Below are positions 10,301 to 20,213 of a stretch of DNA of 64,000 bases, piece after piece. Position 1 is the stretch's first letter. Every line of letters starts with the position of its first letter. Both the position numbers and the translations under genes were made by a program. Origin of the DNA: Blastocatellia bacterium AA13 (GTDB lineage Bacteria > Acidobacteriota > Blastocatellia > UBA7656); assembly GCA_003222245.1 (NCBI GenBank), contig QHVH01000038.1, forward strand, positions 1-64,000, read 5' to 3'. The notes beneath the pieces were generated by a model. The model had not been told where the DNA came from and searched no databases. It saw only the letters and a list, made by a program, of their open reading frames with translations.

Positions 10301-13300
10301 CCTCGGATTGGAGACGTTCGAGAAGCGGGGCCTCGCCGATACGTGGCGGCGCGCACCGGCGTAGAAGAAGGACTGCTCGCGATCTGGCAGGAGGTCCTCG
10401 GGATCAAATCGCTTGGAGTGCAGGACAACTTCTTCGAGCTTGGGGGCCACTCGCTGCTTGCGACGCAGGTGATCTCGAGAATCAGAAGCGTATATGGAAT
10501 GGATATCAGCTTGAGAGAGCTGTTCCAGGAACCCACCGTAGCCGGGTTCGCGCGGCGGATCGAATTGGCCCTGAGAGCCGGCGCGGGGATCGAAGCGCCT
10601 CCTGTACGACCGGTAGGTAGGGACCAGGACATACCGTTATCTTATGCCCAGGAGCGGCTCTGGTTCATCGATCAGCTCGAACCCGACAACTCCTTCTATA
10701 ATGTTTGGGCAGCCATCAGACTGATGGGCGAGCTCAATCTATCCGCGCTCGAACGCAGCTTTAACGAAATCATTCGGCGGCACGAGAGCTTGAGGACCAC
10801 ATTCGCTACCGTTGGCAATAAGCCGGTTCAGATCGTACGTGAATCTCAATCGATCGCCCTGACGATTCACGATCTCAGCGAAATGCCGGAAGCGATGCGA
10901 GAAGAGTCGGCGCTCGACTTGATCAAGAGCGACATCGTTAAGCCGTTCTCGTTGACGGAAGGACCTTTGCTCAGGGTTCTATTGATCCGGCTCGCGCCTG
11001 AAACACACATTGCCGAAATCAACATGCACCACATCGTCAGCGACGCGTGGTCGCTTGGCGTATTCATCCGGGAGCTTACCGCGCTATATGAGGCCTACAG
11101 CGCCGACCTTCCGTCTCCCTTGCCGGAGATCGAGATCCAGTATCCGGACTTTGCGGCCTGGCAGCGCAATTGGCTCGACGGCGAAGAGCTCGGGAAGCAG
11201 ATGAGCTACTGGACGGATCAACTGGCCGGGTTGCCTGCATTGCTCGAGCTGCCGACCGATCGGCCTCGGCCCGCAATCCAGACCCACGCAGGCTCGATGC
11301 ATGAATTCATACTGAGCGAGGAGTTGACTGCCGGCGTCAAGCGGACAGCGCGCAAAGGCGGTGCGACGCTGTTTATGACGTTGACGGCTGCGTTCAACGT
11401 GCTCCTCTCGCGCTACTCGGGTCAGCGGGAAATTGCAATCGGCGCGGACGTGGCTAACAGGAATCGACGCGAAATCGAGAACCTCATCGGTTTCTTCGTG
11501 AATATGCTTGTAATACGGACGGATCTAAATGGTTCTCCGACGTTCAGCGAATTGCTCAGTCGAGTGCGCGAGGTGACGTTGAGCGCATACGGCCATCAGG
11601 ATGTTCCATTCGAGAAACTCGTAGCGGCTATTCAGCCTGAGCGCGCGATGAGTCACACGCCGCTGTTTCAGGTCGTGTTCGATCTTCAGAACACGCCGCG
11701 CGAGCCGCTTAAGCTGCCCGGTTTGAGCTTTGAATGGGTAGACATTCGCGGCTGCTCGGCCAAGTTTGACGTCGTGTTGAATATGATGGAAGCCGGCAAC
11801 CAATTGGGAGGCGCGTTCATTTACAACACCGACTTATTCGAAGCAAAGACGATCGAGCGGATGGGGAGGCGCTTCGAGAGATTGCTTGAAAGCGTGGTCG
11901 AGAATTCCGAATGCGCGATAGACGAATTGCGGATGCTGACCGCCTCGGAACGCGACGAGATCGTTGTTGATTGGAACGCCGCCGAAGCCGAATTCCCTCG
12001 ACAGAAATGCATTCACGAGTTGATCGAGGAGCAGGCGGAAAAGACCCCGAAAGCGGTTGCGGTTGAGTACGACGGAGAGACCATCAGCTACGCGGAGCTT
12101 CAAACGCTATCCGATCGAATAGCCAGAAAGCTCGAAGAACTGGGAGCAAGTAATGGTGAGCGAGTTGGTCTGTATCTTGAACACTCGATATGGACGGCAG
12201 CGGCGATACTCGGAGTGCTGAAGTCCGGGAGCGCGTATGTACCCATCGACGTCAATCACCCCGCAAAACGACGCGAATATATAGTCGGCGACGCCGAGAT
12301 CAAGGTGATGCTCACGGAGAGCAGACACAAGGAGACAGTCAGCGGAGTCAGAACAGTAGCGGTTGATGAAGAATGGTCAGAGCTTCGAAACGGGCTACAC
12401 CGGACCGAAGAGAGATATCAGAGCAAAGCCCAGCCGAGCGACGTTGCCTACGTGATCTACACGTCGGGATCGACGGGCGAGCCGAAGGGTGTAGAGATTC
12501 AGCATCGAGCGCTGGTCAACTACGTATGGTGGGCCGCGAAGATGTACGTAGATGAGGGAACGAAGCAGGACTTCGCGCTCTACTCGTCGCTGGCATTCGA
12601 CCTGACGGTGACATCTATCTACACGCCGCTGTTAACCGGAAACCGAATCGTGGTGTACAGAGGCCGAGGAGCGGAAGTAATCCAGAAGATACTCGAAGAT
12701 GATCGAGTAGAAGTGCTGAAGCTGACGCCGTCCCATCTGCGAGTGATAAAGGAGCGAAGAAACGAAGGCAGCCGGATCAAGCGGCTGATAGTAGGAGGAG
12801 AGGCGTTAGAGACGAAGCTTGCGCGAGAAGTATATGAATCGTTTGGAAGAGAAGTAGAGATCATCAATGAATACGGGCCTACGGAAGCAACGGTCGGATG
12901 CATGATCTATCGCTACCGGGCTGAAGAAGACAAGCGAGCCTATGTGCCGATAGGAAGGCCGGCGGCCAACATGAAGATCTACGTGTTGGACGAGAGGCAA
13001 GAGGCGGTAGCGGAGAACGTGACCGGAGAGATCTACATCTCCGGAGAAGGTCTGGCCAAAGGCTACCTGAATCGAGAGGAGCTTACGGACGAGCGATTCA
13101 TAGAGCATGCATTCGTGCCTGGAGAGCGGATGTACCGGACCGGAGACCTCGGGCGGATGCTGGCGAGCGGAGAAGTTGAGTATATCGGAAGAAGCGACGA
13201 GCAGATCAAGTATCACGGATATCGGGTGGAGATAAACGAGATTCGATCGAAGCTCAACGAGCACGGCGAAGTAAGAGACAGCGTGGTGCAGGTGAAGAGG

Positions 13301-16300
13301 GATGAGAAAGGGCGAGAGTTTCTTGTGGCGTACTACGCGGCGCGGCAGGAGATAGAAGATCGGGAACTGAGAGAGTGGATGAGAGAGCGAGTGATAGAAG
13401 AGACGATTCCGAACATCTTCATGCACCTGAGGAAGCTGCCGCTGACGATAAACGGGAAGGTGAATGTGGAAGCGCTGCCGAAGATCGAGGGGAGGGGAGA
13501 GGGGAAGCTAAGAAAGAACGAGAGGGCGAGGACGGCGGTAGAAGAAGGGTTGGCGGCGATATGGGAAGACGTGCTTGGAGCAAAGTCGATCGGAATACAC
13601 AGCAACTTCTTCGAGCTGGGCGGCCATTCACTGCTCGCGACCCAGGTTGTATCTCGCGTTCGATCCGTATTCGGTTTGGACATGAGCCTGCGCGCACTGT
13701 TCGAGCATCCGACGCTGGTGGAGTTCGCAAGAGAGGTTGAGTCGGCCGTTTTGAAGGGCGCCGGTCTTCAGCTTCCACCACTGATACGGATTGCAAGAGA
13801 GGGCAATCTGCGTCTCTCCTTCGCGCAGCAGAGGCTGTGGTTCATAGACCAGTTAGAGCCCGGCAACCCGTTTTACAACGTCTACGCGGCGGTCAGAGTG
13901 GAGGGCAACCTCAATAAGGAGGTACTGGGAAGGACTCTATCCGAGATCGTCAGGCGCCACGAAGTATTACGGACGGTCTTTGTCACTACGGAAGGCGAGC
14001 CTGCTCAGGTGATACTGCCGCCGGAGCCGATGGACGTTCCGGAGACGCATATCAGCGGCGCGACGGTCGAAGAGATCGACTCGGAAATAGTTCGCCTGGC
14101 CGGGGAGGAAGCTTCGCGTCCGTTCAGTCTAACAACTGGTCCCTTGCTCAGAGTATTGCTGATCAGGCTCAAGGAAGAAGAGCAAGTTGTGGTGTTGAGC
14201 ATGCATCACATCGTCAGCGATGGATGGTCGATGGGCGTGTTGGTGAGAGAAGTAGCCGTTCTCTATGAAGCCTTCTCACGAGGGAATGAGTCCCCGTTGA
14301 ACGAATTGCCGATACAGTACGCGGACTTCGCCTCGTGGCAGCGCGACTGGCTCGACGGCGAAGCGCTCGAGACGCAGCTCTCGTTCTGGAGAGAGCAACT
14401 GGAGGGCGCTACATCGGTCACTAACCTGCCGCTGGATCGGCCTCGGCCTCCGGTCCAAAGCTCTCGCGGCGCAGTCTCGCTGTTCCAGCTTTCGCCGGAT
14501 CTCAGTCACGATCTCAAGCAGTTGAGCCACGGCGAGACGGTCACTCTGTTTATGACGCTGCTTGGCGCGCTTCACGTCCTGCTCTATCACTACACCAGAC
14601 AGCGCGACATATCGGTGGGAACGCCGATCGCCGGGCGCAATCGATCCGAGACGGAAGCGCTCATCGGATTCTTTGTGAACACGCTGGTGATGCGAGCTCG
14701 GGTGGAGCCCGCGATGACGTTCCGACAGGTGCTGCAACAAATCAGAGAGGTCGCCCTGAGCGCGTATGCGCATCAGGACGTGCCGTTTGAAAAGATCGTA
14801 GAAGAGCTGCAACCAGCGCGCAGCATGAGCCATTCACCGCTCTTCCAGGTGATATTCATGCTCCAGAACTCGGCCGTGGACGTGCTGGAGGCGCCTGGAC
14901 TCAAGCTCAGCCCGGTAAGAATCGACAACTACACCTCCAAGTTTGACCTTACGCTGTCGATGTCCGAACAAGGCGGCCTGCTTGGCGGCGGGCTAGTCTT
15001 CAATCCGGACATCTTCGATGAGGCTACCGCGACGCGAATGATGTCGCACTTCCAGACGCTGCTGGAAGGAATTGTTTCGAAGCCCGATCTTCAAATCTCG
15101 GAATTGCCGCTCCTGCGGGATCCGGAGCTCGCGCAGCTTCTCTTTGAGTCGAACAACGCGCCGATGGATACAGGCGACGGGCCATTCCTCCATCAATTGT
15201 TCACGTCGCAAGCCCGCTCGACTCCGGACGCCATCGCGGTGATATGCGAATACGAGCAGATCAGCTACCTCGAATTGAACCAGCGTGCGAATCAGATGGG
15301 CCGCTATCTGATGGCCATGGGAGTTGGGCCGGAGACAACAGTCGGCGTCTGCCTGGAGCGCCGCTGCGAATTGATCGCGGCGCTGCTTGGAATACTCAAA
15401 GCGGGCGGAGCATATCTGCCTCTCGATCCGGAATACCCGGTGGAACGGCTCTCGTTCATGCTCGAGGATAGCCATGTTGCGATCATCGTCACGCAGGAGA
15501 GCCTCTCCGATTCGCTGCCGTCTGTCTGGATTCCGATGGTCGACGTGGATCAAGAACGAAGCGAGATCGATCGGTGCGGCAGGATGGAGCTTGAGGTCGC
15601 TCAGTGCGCCGACAATGCGGCTTACATCATCTACACCTCCGGATCGACCGGTCAACCCAAGGGGGTGATCGTCCTTCATCGAGGGTTGAGCAACTATCTT
15701 CGATGGGCCGCGCCGCAATACAACGTGACCGCCGGCAGCGAATGCCCGGTGAACTCGCCTCTTGGATTCGACCTGACCGTCACGAGTATGTTCACGCCGT
15801 TGATCAGCGGCGGGCGCGTGGTCTTGCGGAAGGGATTGAGCGATCTTGAAACCCTCGAGCAACTTTTCGATCGAGGCGAGCAGTATGCCCTGATCAAGGC
15901 CACTCCAAGCCATCTTCAGGTATTGAGAAGCCTGCAAAAGAACAAGCCGGAGTCCGGCGGCGTTGGAAGCCTGATCATCGGGGGGGAAGCGCTGAGATAT
16001 GAGGACGTGGAGTTTTGGCGAAGCGAGCGCCCCTCAACAAGACTGATGAATGAGTACGGCCCGACCGAGACGGTCGTCGGCTGCTGTGTCTTCGAAGTGA
16101 GAAAAGAAGATGGACGCGCGGGCGCGGTTCCAATCGGACGCGCGATAAAGAACAGCCGCATGTATTTGCTCGGCGACAACTCGGCCGTTACGCCGCCTGG
16201 AGCGGCCGGTGAAATTCACATCGGAGGAGCAGGAGTCGCGCGCGGATATCAAAGGCAGCCGGCGCTGACCGCCGAGAAGTTTGTGCCCAATCCATTCGGG

Positions 16301-18379
16301 ATCGAGGCGGGAGAGAGAGTTTATCGAACAGGAGATCTGGCGAAGCTGCGCTCCGACGGGAATCTTGAATTCATCGGACGAACAGATCACCAGGTGAAAG
16401 TGAGAGGATACAGGATCGAGCTTGGCGAGATCGAAGCGGCGCTCATGCAGAACTCGGCCGTGAGAGAAGCGGTGGTCATAGTCCGGAAAGACGACACGGT
16501 CGAACGGCTCGCCGCATACCTCGTCTCCGACAGGAATCCGGCTCCAGGAGCCAATGAGCTGCGCGGATACCTTCAAGGCAAGCTGCCCGAATACATGATT
16601 CCATCGGTATTCGTATGGCTCGATCAAATGCCGCTCACCAGGAACGGAAAGATCGACAAGCTTGCATTGCCGCGGCCAAAAGAAGCGGGAGTGCAAGCCT
16701 CCGATGCCTATAAGACTTCGGCCACGCCCATTGAGGAGATGTTGTGCGTGATCTGGGCCGAGCTGCTTGATCTTGAACATGTCGGCGTGAAAGACAACTT
16801 CTTCGAGTTGGGAGGCCACTCGTTGGTCGCGACTCAGGCAGTCTCGCGAATACGAGACGCGTTCCGCGTTGAGATCGCGCTCAGAACGATGTTCGAGTAT
16901 CCGACCGTGGAGGATCTCGCTCGAGTGATAGAGGACGGAATGAGAGCAGCCGAGGGAATGACTGTTCCTCCGATCGAGCGAGTCGATCGCAATAGACTCC
17001 TGCCTCTGTCGTTCGCGCAGCAGCGCCTGTGGTTCATAGATCAACTCGAGCCTGGAGATCCCTTCTACAACATGCCGGCGGCCGTTCGTCTTGAAGGCCC
17101 GCTGAATGTAGAAGTCCTCACGAGAAGCTTGACCGAGCTCCTCCGCAGGCACGACGTCTTGAGAACTACTTTTTCGATGGTTGATGGTGATCCCGTACAG
17201 GTGATCGCGCCGCCTGAACCCGTCAATCTGGTAATCGAAGATCTCTCGGGTTCTCCTGAATCGACTCGCGAAGAAGAAGCCCTCGCGCTGTTGAGGGTCG
17301 AATGGCAGCGGCCCTTTGATTTGAGCGCCGGCCCCGTAGTTCGCCCGTTGCTCATCAAGCTCTCCGACCTGGAGCACATAGTCCAACTGGACATGCACCA
17401 CATCGTCGGCGACTTGTGGTCGCTGGGCGTTCTTATCGGCGAAGTAGCGGTTCTCTATGAAGCGTTCATTGAGGACCAGCCGTCGCCTCTGCCCGAGCTT
17501 GCCATTCAATACGCCGACTACGCCGTCTGGCAGCGGGAGTGGTTACAGGGCAGCGTGCTGGAGAATCAAATCGGCTATTGGAGAGAACAACTGAACGGCG
17601 CGCCGGCCGTGCTCTCGCTGCCTACGGACAGACCTCGACCCGAAGTGCAGGGCTCGCGAGGAGCGGTATCGTACTTCCAGATTCCCGAGCCGCTGAGCGA
17701 CGAGATCAGGAAGCTGGGCAGAAGCGAATCGGTGACCTCGTTCATGACTCTACTGGCCGCGTTTCAAACCCTGCTCTACAGGTACACCGGCCAGCGAGAT
17801 ATTCCGGTGGGTACGCCGATAGCCGGACGCAATCGGCGGGAGACCGAAGGATTGGTCGGCTTCTTTGTAAACACATTGGTGATGCGCGGCCGAATCGAGT
17901 CCGGCGTCACCTTCAGGCAGTTCCTCAGGCAGGTTCGCGAGGCGGCGCTGGGCGCATACGCCCACCAGGATGTTCCGTTCGAAAAACTTGTCGAGGAGCT
18001 GCTTCCGGATCGGAGTATGAGCCACACCCCGCTGTTTCAAGTGATGTTCGCTTTGCAGAACGCGCCTCCCGCGAAGCTGCGTGTTCCCGAACTTAGCCTG
18101 TCGGCCCTGCCGATCGATACCGGAACCACCAAGTTCGATCTGACGCTCACGATGTCCGATCGAGGCGGCTCGATCGGTGGAGGATTTACCTACAACGCGG
18201 ATCTTTTCGATGCCGCTACCATAACCCAGATGCAGAACCACTTCATCAGACTACTCGACAGCATGGCAATGGATCCCGATGGCAATATCGACGAGTTTTC
18301 GATGTTGTCCGACGAAGAGAACGCGCTGGTTGATGCGGCTGTTGAAATCGACGAACTGGACGCGAGCTTTTCTATTTAA
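7391..18379 (+). CDS. Giant NRPS: (C-A-PCP)x3-C, three Asn-type adenylation domains
   Basis: A 3662-residue synthetase with three complete elongation modules and a terminal C domain. Condensation motifs HHIVSDG or equivalents lie near residues 154, 1212, 2271 and 3335 (the last is HHIVGDL). Adenylation TSGSTG motifs lie near 629, 1690 and 2748, and carrier GGHS sites near 1020, 2076 and 3140. All three pockets read D-L-T-K-I-G-E-V-G, one conservative change from the asparagine code DLTKLGEVG, so three consecutive Asn residues are predicted. No epimerisation domain is present. The TTG at 7391 is only the first start-like codon in this frame; the true protein probably begins in the gene at 3487. 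A1 and A2 are close paralogues at protein level but use different codons (A2 purine-rich at about 12.3-13.6 kb). Ending in C without A means the next amino acid is loaded by the separate subunit at 20214. Confidence 0.95.
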   Translation: MSDAAVDSPIKPAVKPDGRAPLSFAQQRLWFIDQLEPGNPFYNVYSAVRVSGRLDIQALEKTFSEILRRHEVLRTSFAVGEYGEPVQVSNPAREFRLGAEDLAHLEETEREARLKSLAREEALTPFDLKSAPLLRVKLIRAAELEHVVLLTMHHIVSDGWSMGILIREVAALYEAFSTEGLSPLPELEIQYSDFAVWQREWLGAGALERQLSYWKQQLAGAPPLLELPTDRPRPAVQSHNGDIHSFALSTELTQRVKELCRKETTTLFMALMAAFKVLLSRYAGQTDISLGAPIANRNRIEIEPLIGFFVNTLVLRTRLEGDPTFRELLSGIRETTLKAYANQDVPFEKVVEELQPERTMSHTPLFQVNFVLQNVPVGTLELPGLRLSMLEIETGTAKFDLLLAAEDSDGRLKAGIVYNSDLFDRNTIQRMGEHFERLLESITADPDRRISQLRLLSKTEADRLVIEWNDTAAEYPSNECIHILFEKQALRAPERTAVEFNGVSLSYRDLDRRADQLAGYLQSLGVSTGDRVALVLEHSIDAVVAILGVLKAGAAYVPIDPDHPKVRMAHILSDAGVRVLLTQKNLAERLPSSESIHFVYPGEDGDELNQYRAPESSSAPTSDDLAYVIYTSGSTGIPKGVRIQHRALVNYVWWARRMYVDEGKTQDFALYSSLAFDLTVTSIFVPLISGNRIVVYRSDEKAVLLEEIMEDNRVQIVKVTPSHLKLIRERNNRDSRVERLIVGGEALETGLAREVHESFGGAVEIINEYGPTEATVGCMYYRFDPVSDVRAFIPIGRPAANARIYVFDEALSPTAENVAGEIYIAGAGLAEGYLNKDELTAERFVKNPFLPGELMYKTGDVGRMLSSGELEYLGRKDEQVKFHGYRIELNEIKIALNEHKDVRDCVVLLRKDQGGNQCLVAYYVSRQAIDDKDLRNWLSERIISETIPNIFVHLRKLPLTLNGKVNVDALPRIGDVREAGPRRYVAARTGVEEGLLAIWQEVLGIKSLGVQDNFFELGGHSLLATQVISRIRSVYGMDISLRELFQEPTVAGFARRIELALRAGAGIEAPPVRPVGRDQDIPLSYAQERLWFIDQLEPDNSFYNVWAAIRLMGELNLSALERSFNEIIRRHESLRTTFATVGNKPVQIVRESQSIALTIHDLSEMPEAMREESALDLIKSDIVKPFSLTEGPLLRVLLIRLAPETHIAEINMHHIVSDAWSLGVFIRELTALYEAYSADLPSPLPEIEIQYPDFAAWQRNWLDGEELGKQMSYWTDQLAGLPALLELPTDRPRPAIQTHAGSMHEFILSEELTAGVKRTARKGGATLFMTLTAAFNVLLSRYSGQREIAIGADVANRNRREIENLIGFFVNMLVIRTDLNGSPTFSELLSRVREVTLSAYGHQDVPFEKLVAAIQPERAMSHTPLFQVVFDLQNTPREPLKLPGLSFEWVDIRGCSAKFDVVLNMMEAGNQLGGAFIYNTDLFEAKTIERMGRRFERLLESVVENSECAIDELRMLTASERDEIVVDWNAAEAEFPRQKCIHELIEEQAEKTPKAVAVEYDGETISYAELQTLSDRIARKLEELGASNGERVGLYLEHSIWTAAAILGVLKSGSAYVPIDVNHPAKRREYIVGDAEIKVMLTESRHKETVSGVRTVAVDEEWSELRNGLHRTEERYQSKAQPSDVAYVIYTSGSTGEPKGVEIQHRALVNYVWWAAKMYVDEGTKQDFALYSSLAFDLTVTSIYTPLLTGNRIVVYRGRGAEVIQKILEDDRVEVLKLTPSHLRVIKERRNEGSRIKRLIVGGEALETKLAREVYESFGREVEIINEYGPTEATVGCMIYRYRAEEDKRAYVPIGRPAANMKIYVLDERQEAVAENVTGEIYISGEGLAKGYLNREELTDERFIEHAFVPGERMYRTGDLGRMLASGEVEYIGRSDEQIKYHGYRVEINEIRSKLNEHGEVRDSVVQVKRDEKGREFLVAYYAARQEIEDRELREWMRERVIEETIPNIFMHLRKLPLTINGKVNVEALPKIEGRGEGKLRKNERARTAVEEGLAAIWEDVLGAKSIGIHSNFFELGGHSLLATQVVSRVRSVFGLDMSLRALFEHPTLVEFAREVESAVLKGAGLQLPPLIRIAREGNLRLSFAQQRLWFIDQLEPGNPFYNVYAAVRVEGNLNKEVLGRTLSEIVRRHEVLRTVFVTTEGEPAQVILPPEPMDVPETHISGATVEEIDSEIVRLAGEEASRPFSLTTGPLLRVLLIRLKEEEQVVVLSMHHIVSDGWSMGVLVREVAVLYEAFSRGNESPLNELPIQYADFASWQRDWLDGEALETQLSFWREQLEGATSVTNLPLDRPRPPVQSSRGAVSLFQLSPDLSHDLKQLSHGETVTLFMTLLGALHVLLYHYTRQRDISVGTPIAGRNRSETEALIGFFVNTLVMRARVEPAMTFRQVLQQIREVALSAYAHQDVPFEKIVEELQPARSMSHSPLFQVIFMLQNSAVDVLEAPGLKLSPVRIDNYTSKFDLTLSMSEQGGLLGGGLVFNPDIFDEATATRMMSHFQTLLEGIVSKPDLQISELPLLRDPELAQLLFESNNAPMDTGDGPFLHQLFTSQARSTPDAIAVICEYEQISYLELNQRANQMGRYLMAMGVGPETTVGVCLERRCELIAALLGILKAGGAYLPLDPEYPVERLSFMLEDSHVAIIVTQESLSDSLPSVWIPMVDVDQERSEIDRCGRMELEVAQCADNAAYIIYTSGSTGQPKGVIVLHRGLSNYLRWAAPQYNVTAGSECPVNSPLGFDLTVTSMFTPLISGGRVVLRKGLSDLETLEQLFDRGEQYALIKATPSHLQVLRSLQKNKPESGGVGSLIIGGEALRYEDVEFWRSERPSTRLMNEYGPTETVVGCCVFEVRKEDGRAGAVPIGRAIKNSRMYLLGDNSAVTPPGAAGEIHIGGAGVARGYQRQPALTAEKFVPNPFGIEAGERVYRTGDLAKLRSDGNLEFIGRTDHQVKVRGYRIELGEIEAALMQNSAVREAVVIVRKDDTVERLAAYLVSDRNPAPGANELRGYLQGKLPEYMIPSVFVWLDQMPLTRNGKIDKLALPRPKEAGVQASDAYKTSATPIEEMLCVIWAELLDLEHVGVKDNFFELGGHSLVATQAVSRIRDAFRVEIALRTMFEYPTVEDLARVIEDGMRAAEGMTVPPIERVDRNRLLPLSFAQQRLWFIDQLEPGDPFYNMPAAVRLEGPLNVEVLTRSLTELLRRHDVLRTTFSMVDGDPVQVIAPPEPVNLVIEDLSGSPESTREEEALALLRVEWQRPFDLSAGPVVRPLLIKLSDLEHIVQLDMHHIVGDLWSLGVLIGEVAVLYEAFIEDQPSPLPELAIQYADYAVWQREWLQGSVLENQIGYWREQLNGAPAVLSLPTDRPRPEVQGSRGAVSYFQIPEPLSDEIRKLGRSESVTSFMTLLAAFQTLLYRYTGQRDIPVGTPIAGRNRRETEGLVGFFVNTLVMRGRIESGVTFRQFLRQVREAALGAYAHQDVPFEKLVEELLPDRSMSHTPLFQVMFALQNAPPAKLRVPELSLSALPIDTGTTKFDLTLTMSDRGGSIGGGFTYNADLFDAATITQMQNHFIRLLDSMAMDPDGNIDEFSMLSDEENALVDAAVEIDELDASFSI

Positions 18380-18499
18380 CCTGACCGGCAAGGCCAGAGG
18401 CCTGCCAATCAAAACATTCTACTTGACCGATCCGGACACCGGTGCGCGGATTAAACTCGGCGCCAGGCTTCTGTCCGAGCAAGAGAAAAGGAGTCGACC

Positions 18500-20194
18500 A
18501 TGAGCGCTTGTAATGAAACGAATGAACTGCACACGCTGAGCCTGCGAAAGAGGGCCGTACCGGACCCCAATAAGCTCGATTGCGTCATCATTGGCTACAA
18601 CGAAGTTCCGTTTGACCGATACGAGAACTTCCTGCGGGCCTATGGCGAAGAGAGTGAGGCCTATCGCGATTTGAAGTTCAGCTTCGTCAACGTAGGCGGA
18701 CAGAAGATGGACTATTTCGGACTCTTGAACCGTACGCTCGATCAGGCACATCCCAATGGAAACGGTCACGGATCCGCGCCTCTGAAATCGGGCGACATTC
18801 CGAACCTTGCCGCGGTCTATCTGACCAATTTCTTGAGGAACCGCGGGCACCATGCGAGCTATATCAATCTGTTCCAATATGAGAAAGATAGATTGATCGA
18901 GTATCTCTCGATGGACCCGCTTTGCGTCGCAATAACGACGACATTCTATGTTGTGAACTTGCCGGTGATCGAAATGGTCGAGTTCATACGCAAGCACAAC
19001 AGCAAGGTGAAGATCGTAGTCGGCGGACCGCTCATCTCGAATCACGTACGAAACTTCGAAGGCGAGTCGCTGCGGGCGGCTCTGGACGACATCGGGGCCG
19101 ACTTCTATGTCGTGGACGGACAGGGTGAGGGCACTCTTGTCGACATCGTCGAGTGCCTGAAACAAAAAGGCTCCATCGTCAAGGTTCCCAACCTGATCTA
19201 TTTCAGCGGCTCGGAGCTGGTGCGTACTCGAGCCGTGCCCGAGAACAGCTCGCTTGATGAAAACGCGATCGACTGGCGTGCGTTTCCCGATCGAGACCTG
19301 GGCCCGACCATCCAGACGCGAACCGCTCGGAGCTGCGCGTTCAAATGCTCCTTTTGCAACTATCCGACGCGGGCTGGAGCGCTGACGGTGACCAGCCTCG
19401 ACGTGCTGGAACATGAGCTGGACACGATCCTGGAGCTCGGAACCGTTAAGAACCTCGTGTTCATCGACGACACCTTCAACGTTCCGTTCCCGCGCTTCAA
19501 GAATATCTGCCGGATGATGATCAAGAAGAAGTATCCGTTCAACTGGTTTTCATATTTTCGCTGCAGCAACTCGGACGAAGAGGCGATCGAGCTGATGGCC
19601 GAAAGCGGCTGTAAGGGCGTATTCCTGGGCATTGAATCCGGCTCGCCGCGAATTCTCGAAAACATGAACAAGGCGGCCACGATCGAGAAGTATGCGACCG
19701 GCATCGATCTGCTCCGCCGCAATGGCATCATGACCTTCGGGTCTTTCATTCTGGGCTTTCCCGGAGAGACCGCTGAAACGGTTCAAGAGACGCGCGACTT
19801 CATCCACGCCACCAAGCCCGACTACTATCGCTGCCAGATGTGGTATTGCGAGCCCGGCACCCCGATTCAAAATTTCCGGGAGAAGTACGACATCAAGGGC
19901 GAGGGCTTCGTCTGGAGCCACGCGACTATGGACAGCCTGGAAGCGATGGATCACATAGATCGGCTCTTCCTCTCCACAACCGATTCTCTCTGGCTTCCGC
20001 AGTGGTCGTTTGATTTCTGGACGGTTCCTTATCTGATCGGAAAAGGAATATCGCTGGACCGCTTCAAAGAATTCATGACCCAGGCGAACCGGCTGCTGGC
20101 GCTCGAAATCGCCTCGGTCGACGAGCGCGAGAAGATCACTCTTCAACGCGACTACTTCGACAAGATGGTCGCATCGGTACAGAGCTGGAACTAG
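18500..20194 (+). CDS. Cobalamin-type radical SAM enzyme (class B methyltransferase-like)
   Basis: A 564-residue radical SAM protein. The N-terminal ~220 residues look like a cobalamin-binding Rossmann domain (VGGPLISNHV, then GEGTLVDIVECL). The cluster-binding motif CAFKCSFC (C-x3-C-x2-C) lies near residues 279-286, followed by typical radical SAM barrel segments (LGIESGSPRIL, GSFILGFPGE). The opening block (IIGYNEVPFDRYE, FSFVNVGGQKMDY) resembles proteins annotated as PhpK-like P-methyltransferases, as I remember that family. In an NRPS locus the most plausible job is methylation of an unactivated carbon, or less likely phosphorus, on the peptide or a precursor. No phosphonate-pathway gene is present, so P-methylation is unlikely here. 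It lies 120 bp after the giant NRPS and 19 bp before the next NRPS gene, so it is co-transcribed. Confidence 0.85.
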   Translation: MSACNETNELHTLSLRKRAVPDPNKLDCVIIGYNEVPFDRYENFLRAYGEESEAYRDLKFSFVNVGGQKMDYFGLLNRTLDQAHPNGNGHGSAPLKSGDIPNLAAVYLTNFLRNRGHHASYINLFQYEKDRLIEYLSMDPLCVAITTTFYVVNLPVIEMVEFIRKHNSKVKIVVGGPLISNHVRNFEGESLRAALDDIGADFYVVDGQGEGTLVDIVECLKQKGSIVKVPNLIYFSGSELVRTRAVPENSSLDENAIDWRAFPDRDLGPTIQTRTARSCAFKCSFCNYPTRAGALTVTSLDVLEHELDTILELGTVKNLVFIDDTFNVPFPRFKNICRMMIKKKYPFNWFSYFRCSNSDEEAIELMAESGCKGVFLGIESGSPRILENMNKAATIEKYATGIDLLRRNGIMTFGSFILGFPGETAETVQETRDFIHATKPDYYRCQMWYCEPGTPIQNFREKYDIKGEGFVWSHATMDSLEAMDHIDRLFLSTTDSLWLPQWSFDFWTVPYLIGKGISLDRFKEFMTQANRLLALEIASVDEREKITLQRDYFDKMVASVQSWN

Positions 20195-20213
20195 CGAGGC
20201 TGGAGGAGACGCG

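Noticed and set aside
9404-10450. Long minus-strand open frame opposite the giant NRPS
   Set aside because: It mirrors the codon pattern of the NRPS on the other strand and shows no motif; GC-rich antisense frames of this kind are expected. The same applies to 12806-13426, 14993-15937 and 16034-17509.
18279-18503. Short frame between the giant NRPS and the radical SAM gene
   Set aside because: It mostly overlaps the NRPS end in another frame and has no independent support.
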